From a bacterium (GTDB lineage: Bacteria > Krumholzibacteriota > Krumholzibacteria > LZORAL124-64-63): a DNA stretch of 6,968 nt. The notes under the pieces were generated by a model. The model did not search any database, had not been told where the DNA came from, and was given only the letters and a program-made list of their open reading frames with translations. Positions 1 to 5,905 of this stretch are shown in pieces. Made by a program: the position numbers and the translations under genes. Position 1 is the first letter of the stretch. Each line of letters begins with the position of its first letter. The stretch covers positions 1 to 6,968 of the forward strand of contig JAUUZX010000073.1 of the NCBI GenBank assembly GCA_030592025.1. Reading direction: 5' to 3'.

Positions 1-185
1 GGCAAGTGCGCCAGCGAGGCGCGCACCAACTCCACGCGTTCATCCACAGGCAGCAGTCCTGCCTTGCCGTGGGCCGCCACGAGCACCGTCACCTTGTCGA
101 AGAGGCGGCTGGCCCGCTCGAGGATGTCCACGTGGCCGAGAGTGACCGGATCAAAGGATCCCGGGTAGAGCACGTGGCGGGTCAT
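1..185 (-). CDS. coaD: Phosphopantetheine adenylyltransferase CoaD, N-terminal part (cut by window edge)
   Basis: Only the first 61 codons are visible. The enzyme transfers AMP from ATP to 4'-phosphopantetheine, giving dephospho-CoA, the penultimate step of coenzyme A synthesis in the cytosol. The N-terminus carries the family signature [12 protein letters not shown] (residues 7-18), which holds the nucleotidyltransferase TxGH motif at 15-18. It continues into a helix ([11 protein letters not shown]), a strand (KVTVLVA), and a segment [12 protein letters not shown] that matches the family N-x-x-K...ER region. There the usual Asn is His39, while Lys41 is kept. The ATG overlaps the rsmD stop codon by 4 bp (ATGA), and a GGAGG sits 7-8 bases upstream inside rsmD, so the start is well supported and translation is probably coupled to rsmD. 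The family usually has about 160 residues, so roughly 100 lie outside the window. Identification is very secure. Confidence 0.95.
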   Translation of the reverse strand, partial: MTRHVLYPGSFDPVTLGHVDILERASRLFDKVTVLVAAHGKAGLLPVDERVELVRASLAHL

Positions 186-757
186 GGGCCGACCTCCGGA
201 TCCGACCCCCCGAGGGGTCGCAGGATGGTGATGTGGCTCTCGCCATAGCGGCGGCGATCGATGCCGCACGCCTCGGGAGACAGCGACTCGTCGGCGCCAT
301 GCTCCAGAACAGCCGCCACGAACCCCGGGTGACCGGCCAAACGGGCCACGGCCCGGGCCAGGGCTTCGGCCAGGCCGCTGCCGTAGGGCGGGTCCGCCAA
401 CACCAGCCAGGGCTTGTCCGCCGGTGGGAAGAATCCCCGGCCGAGCCAGTCCAGGGCGTCGACCGTCTCCAGGGAATACAGCGCCTTGTCGGCCCCGCAG
501 GCAACCAGGTTCTCGCGGACCGACGCGATGGAGCGCCGATCGGAGTCGATGAAATGGGCCTGGACCGCGCCCCGGCTCAAGGCCTCGATGCCGAGCCCCC
601 CGGCGCCACAGCACAGGTCCGCCACGACCGATCCGTGCACGCCCTCACCGAGGATCGAGAAGATCGCCTCCTTGACCCGGTCCGTGGTCGGGCGCACCCG
701 CTCACCCTGCGGCGCCCGCAGACGATGTCCGCCCCACCTGCCCGCGACGACCCTCAC
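182..757 (-). CDS. rsmD: 16S rRNA (guanine(966)-N2)-methyltransferase RsmD
   Basis: This is a 191-residue SAM-dependent methyltransferase, a normal length for RsmD, which methylates the N2 of G966 of 16S rRNA during 30S assembly. I see the N-terminal [10 protein letters not shown] (family RIIAGxxxG), RPTTDRVKE (22-30), the Rossmann SAM loop [19 protein letters not shown] (46-64), an acidic ribose-contact position FIDSD (69-73), and the catalytic DPPY at 122-125. The SAM loop is a variant of the usual LDLFAGxGALG, with two cysteines in place of Phe-Ala. The open frame continues upstream, but that stretch is the aroK gene in another frame. The GTG at 757 is chosen because it gives the conserved N-terminus and overlaps the aroK TGA (GTGA). 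The stop overlaps the coaD ATG. The middle position in a coupled aroK-rsmD-coaD set is clear; rsmD-coaD adjacency is common in bacteria. Confidence 0.93.
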   Translation of the reverse strand: MRVVAGRWGGHRLRAPQGERVRPTTDRVKEAIFSILGEGVHGSVVADLCCGAGGLGIEALSRGAVQAHFIDSDRRSIASVRENLVACGADKALYSLETVDALDWLGRGFFPPADKPWLVLADPPYGSGLAEALARAVARLAGHPGFVAAVLEHGADESLSPEACGIDRRRYGESHITILRPLGGSDPEVGP

Positions 758-1293
758 CTTTCCGCCACCTCGCGTTGCCTTTCCCAGAACAGGCTGCGCA
801 GCATGGCGGTCCGGGCGAGCTCTGCCGGATCCGTCCGCCCCGCCGCCAGGCGGAAGTCGGCGGCCGCGGCGTAAAGCCGACGGCGCCGTCCATGCAGGGC
901 CTCCAACCCGTCCCAACCCAGACTGCCGACGAGGGGCCGAAGGTCGGCCTCGTCCGGCCGCTCCAGACGCAGCCGGACCTCCGGCCATGCCGTGTCGAGC
1001 CAGACGACCACTCCCCGATCCCGCAGCAGACGCACCGCCTCGGGCGTCTCCACCACGCCACCGCCCGTGTCCACGACGAGATTGCGCGCCGGTTCCAGCG
1101 CGGCCAGTTCGGCGAGTTCCTGGTTGCGGAACGCCACCTCCCCCTGCCCGGCGAATATCTCGGCGACCGACTGCCCCATGCGGGCCTCGACAAGGTCGTC
1201 GCACACGACCAGGGGCCGCCTCGTCGAGGCGCACAGAAGCCGGGTCACGGTGCTCTTGCCGCTGGCCATGAAACCGATGAAGGACGTCCACAT
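754..1293 (-). CDS. aroK: Shikimate kinase AroK
   Basis: This 179-residue P-loop kinase phosphorylates the 3-hydroxyl of shikimate with ATP in the chorismate (aromatic amino acid) pathway. Visible motifs are Walker A GFMASGKST (7-15), a substrate-binding CDDLVEARMG segment (31-40), GEVAFRNQE (51-59) with the substrate-binding Arg56, the glycine-rich VVDTGGGVV (73-81), a lid region ending in LRPLVG (118-123), and RRRLYAAAADF (137-147). The family motif D-x-D-x-x-I-E reads V-C-D-D-L-V-E. The second, shikimate-binding Asp is kept as Asp32, but the first, Mg-associated Asp is Val30. The start at 1293 has an AGGA 7 bases upstream and places the P-loop at the usual distance from the N-terminus. The stop overlaps the rsmD GTG start. 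The gene follows the pilQ terminator by only 36 bp. Length and motif order fit shikimate kinase; a related small-molecule kinase is much less likely. Confidence 0.9.
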   Translation of the reverse strand: MWTSFIGFMASGKSTVTRLLCASTRRPLVVCDDLVEARMGQSVAEIFAGQGEVAFRNQELAELAALEPARNLVVDTGGGVVETPEAVRLLRDRGVVVWLDTAWPEVRLRLERPDEADLRPLVGSLGWDGLEALHGRRRRLYAAAADFRLAAGRTDPAELARTAMLRSLFWERQREVAER

Positions 1294-1329
1294 GCCGCTA
1301 TCCTAACCGCGCAACCTCGTGACAGGAAC

Positions 1330-1361
1330 AAAAAAGCGGCGGACCGTTTCCGGTCCGCCGC
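1330..1361 (-). terminator. Rho-independent terminator after pilQ
   Basis: On the minus strand a perfect 11-bp stem, GCGGCGGACCG/CGGTCCGCCGC, is closed by a GAAA tetraloop (GNRA class) and followed directly by six T residues. It starts 19 bases after the pilQ stop and ends the pilMNOPQ transcript. No matching T-run follows the hairpin on the plus strand, so it acts in one direction only. Confidence 0.93.
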
Positions 1362-1380
1362 CTGGTCGTCTATCTACGAA

Positions 1381-2790
1381 TCAGAACTCCGTCGGCGAAT
1401 ACTCGTCCTTCGGAGCCGCCGGCGGCGCTACGGAACTGTAACCCGGCCCCGAGCGCATGTCGCCGTCCCCGTAGTAGGTCCCTTCCGTGTCGGACGTCAG
1501 GGTGCTCCGCCGCATGTAACTGTCGGTGATGATCGTCGGCGTGACGAAGACCACGAGTTCACGGCTCGCCGTCGTCTTGGACTCGTGCCTGAAGAGGGCG
1601 CCCAGCACGGGGATGTCCTTCAGCACCGGCACACCCGTCTCCAGCGTGCTGTCCACCTTGCGGATGAGACCGCCGATGATCGCCGTCGCGCCGTTCTCCA
1701 CCAGCACCCGCGTGTCGGACTCGGAGGTGTTGATGATGACGCCGCCCTGGACCGTGGCCTGGCTTGAGAGATCCGAGACCTCGTTGTGGATGTCCAGGGT
1801 GATGTTCATGTCCTTGTTGATGTGCGGCGTGACCTTCAGCATGATGCCGATCGTCGTCAGCTGCGTGATGGCGTTGCCGGCCTCGTCGGAGACGATCAGG
1901 GGGATCTTCTGACCCACCAGGATGCTCGCCTCGCGGTTATCCGTCGTGGTGATCACCGGATTGGAGATCAGGTTGGCGGCATTGGAGGACTCCATGGCCT
2001 CGAGCTTCATGAAGAGCTCGCCCCAGTCCTGGACCGTCGCGACGCGCAGGACGCCCGCCGGATTCTGGACCGGGTTGATGACATCCAGGCCACCGGCCAG
2101 GTTCCCGCCGGGGGCCTTGAAGTTCTTGACCGACCAGCTGAGGCCGAGCTCGCGCGTGGCCAGGACATCCATGTCCACCAGTCGCGCGTTGATCTCCACC
2201 TGGGGCGTCTCCGAATCGAGGTCATGGGCCATAGCCGCGATGATCTCGACCCGCTCGTCGATGTCGTTCACCAGCAGGCTGTTGGTCCGCAGGTCGACGT
2301 CGATGTTGCCACGATCGGTGAGCATCTTCTCCAGGGCGTCCTTCACCTCTTCGGCGTTGGCGTAGTGCAGCGGCACCTTGTGCAGGCGCAGGGGCGCCAC
2401 GTTCTCGACCTGGGACCGCGCGCGTTCACTGGCGAGTTTCTCATCGCGCAGTTCCTCCGCCGTGTCCACCCGGTAGATCCCCGCCTCCTCGACATAGTCG
2501 AAGCTGTGGGACTTGAGGATGACGCTGAGAGCCTGCTCCCAGGGCACGTCCTCGAGCTTGACGGTGACCTTGCCCTGCACACGGGGCGAAGCCACGATGT
2601 TCGTCCCGGAGTAGCCCGCAAGCGAGCGCAGGACGGTGCCGATCTCGGCTTCCTGGACGTCCAGGGAGATCGGCTTCTGCCGGTAATCCAAGGTCGCGGG
2701 CATTTCATCCTGGGCAGCGGCGGCAACCGCGAAGCCCAGGGCGGTCGTCAGCAGGACGACCCAAGCCGCGTTCCGGATCCTTCCGTCCAT
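1381..2790 (-). CDS. pilQ: Type IV pilus secretin PilQ (compact form)
   Basis: This protein forms the gated outer-membrane channel through which the pilus fibre passes. A signal peptide is evident (residues 1-26, cleavage near AAA/QDE). An N0/STN domain follows (about 37-109; TNIVASPRVQGKVTVKLEDV at 63-82), then a KH-like secretin_N domain (about 131-192). The secretin core (about 196-420) has the hallmark VPVLKDIPVLGALFRHES (387-404) and the closing strand ELVVFVTPTII. A roughly 48-residue Ser/Tyr/Gly/Pro-rich tail ends in Phe, as in many outer-membrane beta-barrel proteins. At 469 residues it is much shorter than proteobacterial PilQ (about 700 or more): no peptidoglycan-binding AMIN domains and only one KH-like domain are visible. 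It starts 3 bases after the pilP stop, with GGAGG 8 bases before the ATG. As the last gene of pilMNOPQ, its assignment as PilQ rather than a type II secretion GspD rests mainly on these neighbours. Confidence 0.95.
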   Translation of the reverse strand: MDGRIRNAAWVVLLTTALGFAVAAAAQDEMPATLDYRQKPISLDVQEAEIGTVLRSLAGYSGTNIVASPRVQGKVTVKLEDVPWEQALSVILKSHSFDYVEEAGIYRVDTAEELRDEKLASERARSQVENVAPLRLHKVPLHYANAEEVKDALEKMLTDRGNIDVDLRTNSLLVNDIDERVEIIAAMAHDLDSETPQVEINARLVDMDVLATRELGLSWSVKNFKAPGGNLAGGLDVINPVQNPAGVLRVATVQDWGELFMKLEAMESSNAANLISNPVITTTDNREASILVGQKIPLIVSDEAGNAITQLTTIGIMLKVTPHINKDMNITLDIHNEVSDLSSQATVQGGVIINTSESDTRVLVENGATAIIGGLIRKVDSTLETGVPVLKDIPVLGALFRHESKTTASRELVVFVTPTIITDSYMRRSTLTSDTEGTYYGDGDMRSGPGYSSVAPPAAPKDEYSPTEF

Positions 2791-2793
2791 GTT

Positions 2794-3237
2794 CTAGCCC
2801 TCCGTTTCTTCGAGCTTGAGGACCACCCGGTTGGTGATCCCGTATAGGGTGACCCGCGCGGTGAGCGAATCCTTGCGGATGCTCACGACGCGACCGTGCT
2901 GGATACGGTCGCCCACACGCAGGATGTATCCGAAGCCATCGCCGTTCTCGACCAGGGCGAAGCGATCGTCCTGCCCCCACATCACGCCGACGAGACGCGC
3001 GCTGTTCAGGTCGACGGTCTCGGCCGCCGAAGCCTGTTCGAAATCACCGCTGACCAGGGCCTTGAACGGATCCGTCTTGCCGTGGGAACGGTAGAAGAAC
3101 TCGTTGGCCCGGATCTGGTTGATGCGGTCCCGCGTCACCTGGGAAGGCGACGAGGAGCCATCGTCCTGGGCGAGCGCCATGCTCGCGACCAGAAGCGACG
3201 CGGTGACGAAAAGAATCATCAGGATCATGCGTTTCAT
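2794..3237 (-). CDS. pilP: Type IV pilus assembly protein PilP
   Basis: This 147-residue periplasmic protein links the PilN/PilO inner-membrane pair to the N0 domain of PilQ. It has an N-terminal hydrophobic signal (MKRMILMILFVTASLLVASM at 1-20), an extended linker with the PilP-type KTDPF motif (54-58), and a C-terminal beta domain (about 78-142: LVGVMWG..., ALVENGDGFGYILRVGDRI, GRVVSI). PilP of Pseudomonas and Neisseria is an inner-membrane lipoprotein. This protein has no cysteine at all; the signal ends in ALA/Q, fitting signal peptidase I cleavage, or it stays as an uncleaved anchor. The start is supported by GGAGG 8 bases upstream, overlapping the pilO stop region 12 bp away. The sequence similarity is weak, as is usual for PilP, but size, motif and position between pilO and pilQ make the call firm. 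Confidence 0.9.
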   Translation of the reverse strand: MKRMILMILFVTASLLVASMALAQDDGSSSPSQVTRDRINQIRANEFFYRSHGKTDPFKALVSGDFEQASAAETVDLNSARLVGVMWGQDDRFALVENGDGFGYILRVGDRIQHGRVVSIRKDSLTARVTLYGITNRVVLKLEETEG

Positions 3238-3249
3238 CGCGTCTGCCTC

Positions 3250-3906
3250 CTAGTGCCCGGCGGCGGCCGTCTGGATCGGCTGCTTGCCGTCCGCGTCCGC
3301 CTGCAGGGTGCGGGTTCCGTCGTCGATCAGTTCGTCGTCGCCCAGGGTGTAGGCCGTGAGCACCATGTCCGAGACCAGCGTGTGGGGCGTCTCCGACTGA
3401 TCGTCGATGCCCTCGATGCGCAGTTCGGACACGTTGACGATCCGATTCAAATTGGCGAGCCGGCTCAGGAAGACCGCCGTCTGGTGGTAGCCTCCCGTCA
3501 CGCGGACCTCGATGGGGTTGTCCGCATAGAAGCCCTTGTCCACCTGGCCCTGGGGCCGGAAGAGATCGAACTCGACGCCCGACTGCTCACCGGCCGCCGT
3601 GACCTTCCGCAGCAGATTGGGCATCTGGTTCTCCTCGGGCAGCAGGGTCTGGGCCACCTGCCACTGCTCGCTCAGGACGTTGTACTCCTGCTCGACGCGC
3701 TCGAGGTTCCGCACCAGCAGTCGGGCCTTTTCGAGGTCCCTGCTGAGCTGCTCGTGACGCGTCTCGAGTTCGGCGATCTTGACCTTCTTGGCGCCCCAGG
3801 TCACAGGGTGGGACGCGGTCAGGAAATACAGCGGCAGCACCACGGCCACGACCAGGATCGCAATCGTCCAGCGGACGAATTTGGGGCTTTTGAAGTCAAT
3901 ATCCAT
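3250..3906 (-). CDS. pilO: Type IV pilus inner-membrane alignment protein PilO
   Basis: This 218-residue bitopic inner-membrane protein pairs with PilN to form the periplasmic alignment ring. It has a short cytoplasmic N-terminus (MDIDFKSPKFVRW), one membrane helix (about 13-29, IAILVVAVVLPLYFL), and a heptad-like coiled coil (about 38-86). A ferredoxin-like periplasmic domain follows (about 95-190), with the PilO-typical stretches TLLPEENQMPNLL (87-99) and NPIEVRVTGGYHQTAVFLSR (130-149). The C-terminal 30 residues are polar and probably disordered. It lies 12 bp after pilN, with GAGGAAGG ahead of the ATG, and 12 bp before pilP. The length matches the family (about 200). Domain order and neighbours make the call secure. 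Confidence 0.94.
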   Translation of the reverse strand: MDIDFKSPKFVRWTIAILVVAVVLPLYFLTASHPVTWGAKKVKIAELETRHEQLSRDLEKARLLVRNLERVEQEYNVLSEQWQVAQTLLPEENQMPNLLRKVTAAGEQSGVEFDLFRPQGQVDKGFYADNPIEVRVTGGYHQTAVFLSRLANLNRIVNVSELRIEGIDDQSETPHTLVSDMVLTAYTLGDDELIDDGTRTLQADADGKQPIQTAAAGH

Positions 3907-3918
3907 GACGGTCCTTCC

Positions 3919-4497
3919 TCAACCTTCGAAGATGTTCGTTGCCGGCTTGCGCACGGCGCGGGCGCGGGCCCGGAACTTCACGACTTCCACGTCATCAATG
4001 TCGCCCTTCTCCGTCACCAGCAGGTCCACGCTGGCGAAGTAGGGGCTGTTGGCGATGTTCTGCAGGAAGTCACTCACGAGGAAATTGGAGAATGTCACGC
4101 CCTCGAGGGCGTAGGAGTCGCCCCCCACATCCTCACAGCGCGTGAGCCACATGTAGCCGGGCAGGCTGCGATTCAACTCGTCCAGCAGGTGGACACGGAA
4201 GTAGCGATCCGAGTCCAGACGCGTGATGACGTCCAGCCGGTCGTTGAGATCCTGCCGCTGCTGGTTGAGACGCTTGATCTTCGCGATCTCCGGGGCCAGG
4301 CGACGGCTCTCCGCCTCCTCCTCGGCAATGATGGTCTCGAGGGTCGAGACCTGCTGGATCTGGTACACGTAGCTCATGGCGACGGTCGCCGCGGCCACGA
4401 GGACCAGGACCAGCGGCGCGAAGCTGCTGATCTCGGGCATGACGATGCGTCGCCGCGTCGCCATCTCTTCCCGGGGAAGCAGGTTGATCCGGATCAT
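3919..4497 (-). CDS. pilN: Type IV pilus inner-membrane protein PilN
   Basis: This 192-residue bitopic protein has the diagnostic cytoplasmic INLLP motif at residues 4-8, the segment that binds the groove of PilM. It is followed by a basic stretch (RRR), one membrane helix (about 26-46), a charged coiled coil (about 48-92), and a periplasmic ferredoxin-like domain (about 100-180). That domain carries family stretches LLDELNRSLPGYMWLT (104-119) and FLQNIANSPYFASVDL (144-159). The ATG overlaps the pilM stop codon (ATGA), so PilM and PilN translation is probably coupled, which suits a pair that must bind each other. The length is typical of PilN. Confidence 0.94.
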   Translation of the reverse strand: MIRINLLPREEMATRRRIVMPEISSFAPLVLVLVAAATVAMSYVYQIQQVSTLETIIAEEEAESRRLAPEIAKIKRLNQQRQDLNDRLDVITRLDSDRYFRVHLLDELNRSLPGYMWLTRCEDVGGDSYALEGVTFSNFLVSDFLQNIANSPYFASVDLLVTEKGDIDDVEVVKFRARARAVRKPATNIFEG

Positions 4498-5678
4498 GCC
4501 TGCACCGCCTCTCTCAGGGCGAGGCCCACGGTTACGGTGAGCAGGGGACTCAGGTCCTGCGGATCCTCGTCCCCGAACAGCTCGGGGTCGTAGTCGAGAA
4601 CCGCCAGGGGATCGGCGACCTCGCTCGGAACGTCGTAGCTTTCGGCCAGGTACTCCCGCAGGCCCGGCAGATGGGACCCGCCGCCGCTCAGGACGATGCG
4701 GTCGATGCCGTCGGCCTCGCCCGAGGTCTTGAGGTAGCTCAGGCTGGGCTCCAGGCCCTGGTAGATCTCCGAGCCCACGGAACGGACGATGTCGATGACG
4801 AGTTGCTCGTCAACGTCGTCGACGTTGCCGCGGGCCACGTCGGCGGCCGTCTCGTAGGTCAGGCCCAGCTGCTTCTGGAACTCCTCGACAAAGTGGCCAA
4901 CACCGATGGGCAGGTCACGGGTGAAGTAGGGTACCCCGCCACGGACGATGTGCACGTTGGTCACGCCGCCGCCCACGTCCAGCAGGGCAACGAACTCCGC
5001 GTCCTCCGGGCTTTCCTCGACGGTCGCCTCCTCCGCCGCCTCGCCGGCGAAGGGCTCGAGACCCTCGATATCGTCCTCGTCATCCATCGTGCCCTGCGCC
5101 TCGCCGTCGATCTCCTCGGACGCCGCCTGCCAGCCCTTGGCGTACTCCCAGGCGTTCTGGTTGGCGAAGGACGCCACATCGATGACCATGGGCTCGAAGC
5201 CCGCGTCCCGGATCAGTTCGGCCCAACCCAGGATCATGTCCTTCTTGGCGGCCACCAGCAGCAGCTCCATCTGGTCCGCGCCGATGTCGTCCTGGAGGAT
5301 CTGGAAGTCCAGGGTGATGTCATCGATATCGAACGGGACGTGCTGCTCGGCCTCCCAATAGATGGCCTCGCGGGCCTCGGCCTCGCTCATCTTGTCCATG
5401 ACGATCTTCTTGACGATCACCGCCCGACCAGCCACGGCTGTCGCCACCGGCTCGTTAGGCAGATTGGCCGTCTCCGCCGCCTCTCGGATCGTTTCTATGA
5501 CGAGTTCGCGATCCATGATCTCGCCGTCGACGATGGCCTCGGGCGGCAGATCGGCCATGGCGAAATTCGTCACCACGGGCCGGTCACCGCTGAGGTCGAG
5601 GCGGAGGCACTTCACGACGTTGGAACCGATGTCCAAGCCGATCAGGGATTTCGTTTTCCGCTTCAAGAATCCGAACAT
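4494..5678 (-). CDS. pilM: Type IV pilus actin-like ATPase-fold protein PilM
   Basis: PilM is the cytoplasmic, FtsA/actin-like member of the pilus alignment complex and binds the PilN N-terminus. At 394 residues it is longer than usual (about 350). Actin-fold nucleotide-binding motifs are visible: phosphate-1 LIGLDIGSNVVK (12-23), phosphate-2 ALLDVGGGVTNVHIV (231-245) and adenosine IVLSGGGSHLPGL (328-340). The conserved EAIYWEAEQHVPFDID stretch is at 104-119. An insertion of about 40 residues, rich in Asp and Glu (about 187-228), lies before phosphate-2. The open frame extends 37 codons upstream, but MFGFLKRK at 5678 matches the family start. The longer start would lie upstream of the predicted sigma-54 transcription start near 5739. 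The ribosome site is weak (GCAGG, 6 bases before ATG); a GTG directly before the ATG is an alternative. It is first in pilMNOPQ and overlaps pilN by 4 bp. Confidence 0.94.
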   Translation of the reverse strand: MFGFLKRKTKSLIGLDIGSNVVKCLRLDLSGDRPVVTNFAMADLPPEAIVDGEIMDRELVIETIREAAETANLPNEPVATAVAGRAVIVKKIVMDKMSEAEAREAIYWEAEQHVPFDIDDITLDFQILQDDIGADQMELLLVAAKKDMILGWAELIRDAGFEPMVIDVASFANQNAWEYAKGWQAASEEIDGEAQGTMDDEDDIEGLEPFAGEAAEEATVEESPEDAEFVALLDVGGGVTNVHIVRGGVPYFTRDLPIGVGHFVEEFQKQLGLTYETAADVARGNVDDVDEQLVIDIVRSVGSEIYQGLEPSLSYLKTSGEADGIDRIVLSGGGSHLPGLREYLAESYDVPSEVADPLAVLDYDPELFGDEDPQDLSPLLTVTVGLALREAVQA

Positions 5679-5714
5679 CACAAGCCTGCCTTGCTTTGTG
5701 TGCATGTTGTGGGC

Positions 5715-5736
5715 GAATCCGGATTTTCCGGGATCC
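5715..5736 (-). promoter_or_regulatory. Stem-loop in the pilM leader
   Basis: Just after the predicted pilM transcription start, the minus strand can fold GGAT-(C bulge)-CCGGA-AAA-TCCGG-ATTC into a 9-bp stem with one G-U pair and a three-base loop. It partly covers an AGGAGG at 5740-5735 that has no start codon at the right distance. It could stabilise the 5' end of the message or control access to it. The fold is read by eye, and function is inferred. Confidence 0.35.
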
Positions 5737-5750
5737 TCCTGGCGCGATTC

Positions 5751-5765
5751 GCAACAAGCGTGCCA
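5751..5765 (-). promoter_or_regulatory. Sigma-54 (RpoN) promoter of the pilM operon
   Basis: The minus-strand sequence TGGCACG-CTTG-TTGC matches the -24/-12 consensus TGGCACG-N4-TTGC with exact GG-N10-GC spacing; only the base after TTGC (G rather than A/T) departs from it. It points at pilM and predicts transcription starting near 5739, about 60 nt before the pilM ATG. Sigma-54 promoters need an ATP-driven enhancer-binding activator; PilR plays this role for pilin genes in other bacteria, but no regulator is visible here and I could not place its upstream sites. Confidence 0.8.
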
Positions 5766-5829
5766 CCGTTGACATCGGCCGCACCGCACCCCCCTTGAGC
5801 CCGAAATGGTTCATAATGCCTCATGATTC

Positions 5830-5844
5830 CCCGCCATCGGCGGG
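5830..5844 (-). other. GC-rich hairpin between pilD and pilM
   Basis: A perfect 6-bp inverted repeat, CCCGCC/GGCGGG, surrounds a 3-base loop. No T-run follows on either strand, so it is not a standard intrinsic terminator. It may help end or protect the pilD message. Confidence 0.35.
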
Positions 5845-5850
5845 CACGAT

Positions 5851-5872
5851 GCCGGATCGCGCACGACCCGGC
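5851..5872 (-). other. Nine-bp hairpin with TGCG tetraloop after pilD
   Basis: The minus strand reads GCCGGGTCG-TGCG-CGATCCGGC, a 9-bp stem (one G-U pair) closed by a UGCG loop of the stable UNCG type. No T-run follows. It lies in the pilD 3' region and may block exonucleases or assist factor-dependent termination. Confidence 0.45.
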
Positions 5873-5880
5873 GCCACCAG

Positions 5881-5905
5881 GGGGCAGCTTTTGCCCCTTT
5901 CGGGG
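5881..5905 (-). other. Two overlapping, mutually exclusive hairpins at the pilD 3' end
   Basis: Starting 0-1 base after the pilD stop, CCCC-GAAA-GGGG (5905-5894) and GGGGCA-AAAGC-TGCCCC (5897-5881) share the same GGGG, so only one can form at a time. The second hairpin is followed by TTT only on the plus strand, so as a terminator it would fit converging transcription better than pilD itself. The role is unproven; it may be a weak pilD transcript end. Confidence 0.35.

Larger units (their letters stand above)
5679..5905. other. Intergenic region between pilD and pilM
   Basis: These 227 bp contain no convincing gene; short open frames crossing the region look like no family and have poor ribosome sites. 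Reading toward pilM it holds overlapping hairpins just after the pilD stop, a 9-bp stem with a TGCG tetraloop, a 6-bp GC-rich hairpin, a sigma-54 promoter, and a leader of about 60 nt with another stem-loop. It separates the pilD transcript from the pilM operon. Confidence 0.8.

Noticed and set aside
182..1291. A single 369-codon minus-strand open frame from near the aroK start to the rsmD stop
   Set aside because: Its first half is aroK read out of frame and looks like no protein; only the part from the GTG at 757 matches RsmD.
1294..1330. A sigma-70 promoter for aroK using TAGGAT as -10
   Set aside because: No acceptable -35 lies at 16-18 bp spacing, and the -10-like bases overlap the likely ribosome site.
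2896..4593. A 565-codon plus-strand open frame, and similar long plus-strand frames at 414-1271, 1786-2847, 4671-5798 and 5696-6871
   Set aside because: They lie antisense to genes with clear family motifs and arise from GC-rich codon use; their translations are low-complexity and show no domain.
5679..5789. A 37-codon N-terminal extension of PilM
   Set aside because: It is unlike PilM N-termini, has no ribosome site, and lies partly upstream of the predicted sigma-54 transcription start.
5865..5882. A second sigma-54-like element (TGGCGC...GTGC) after pilD
   Set aside because: The GG-to-GC spacing is 11 rather than 10 and the flanking bases fit poorly.
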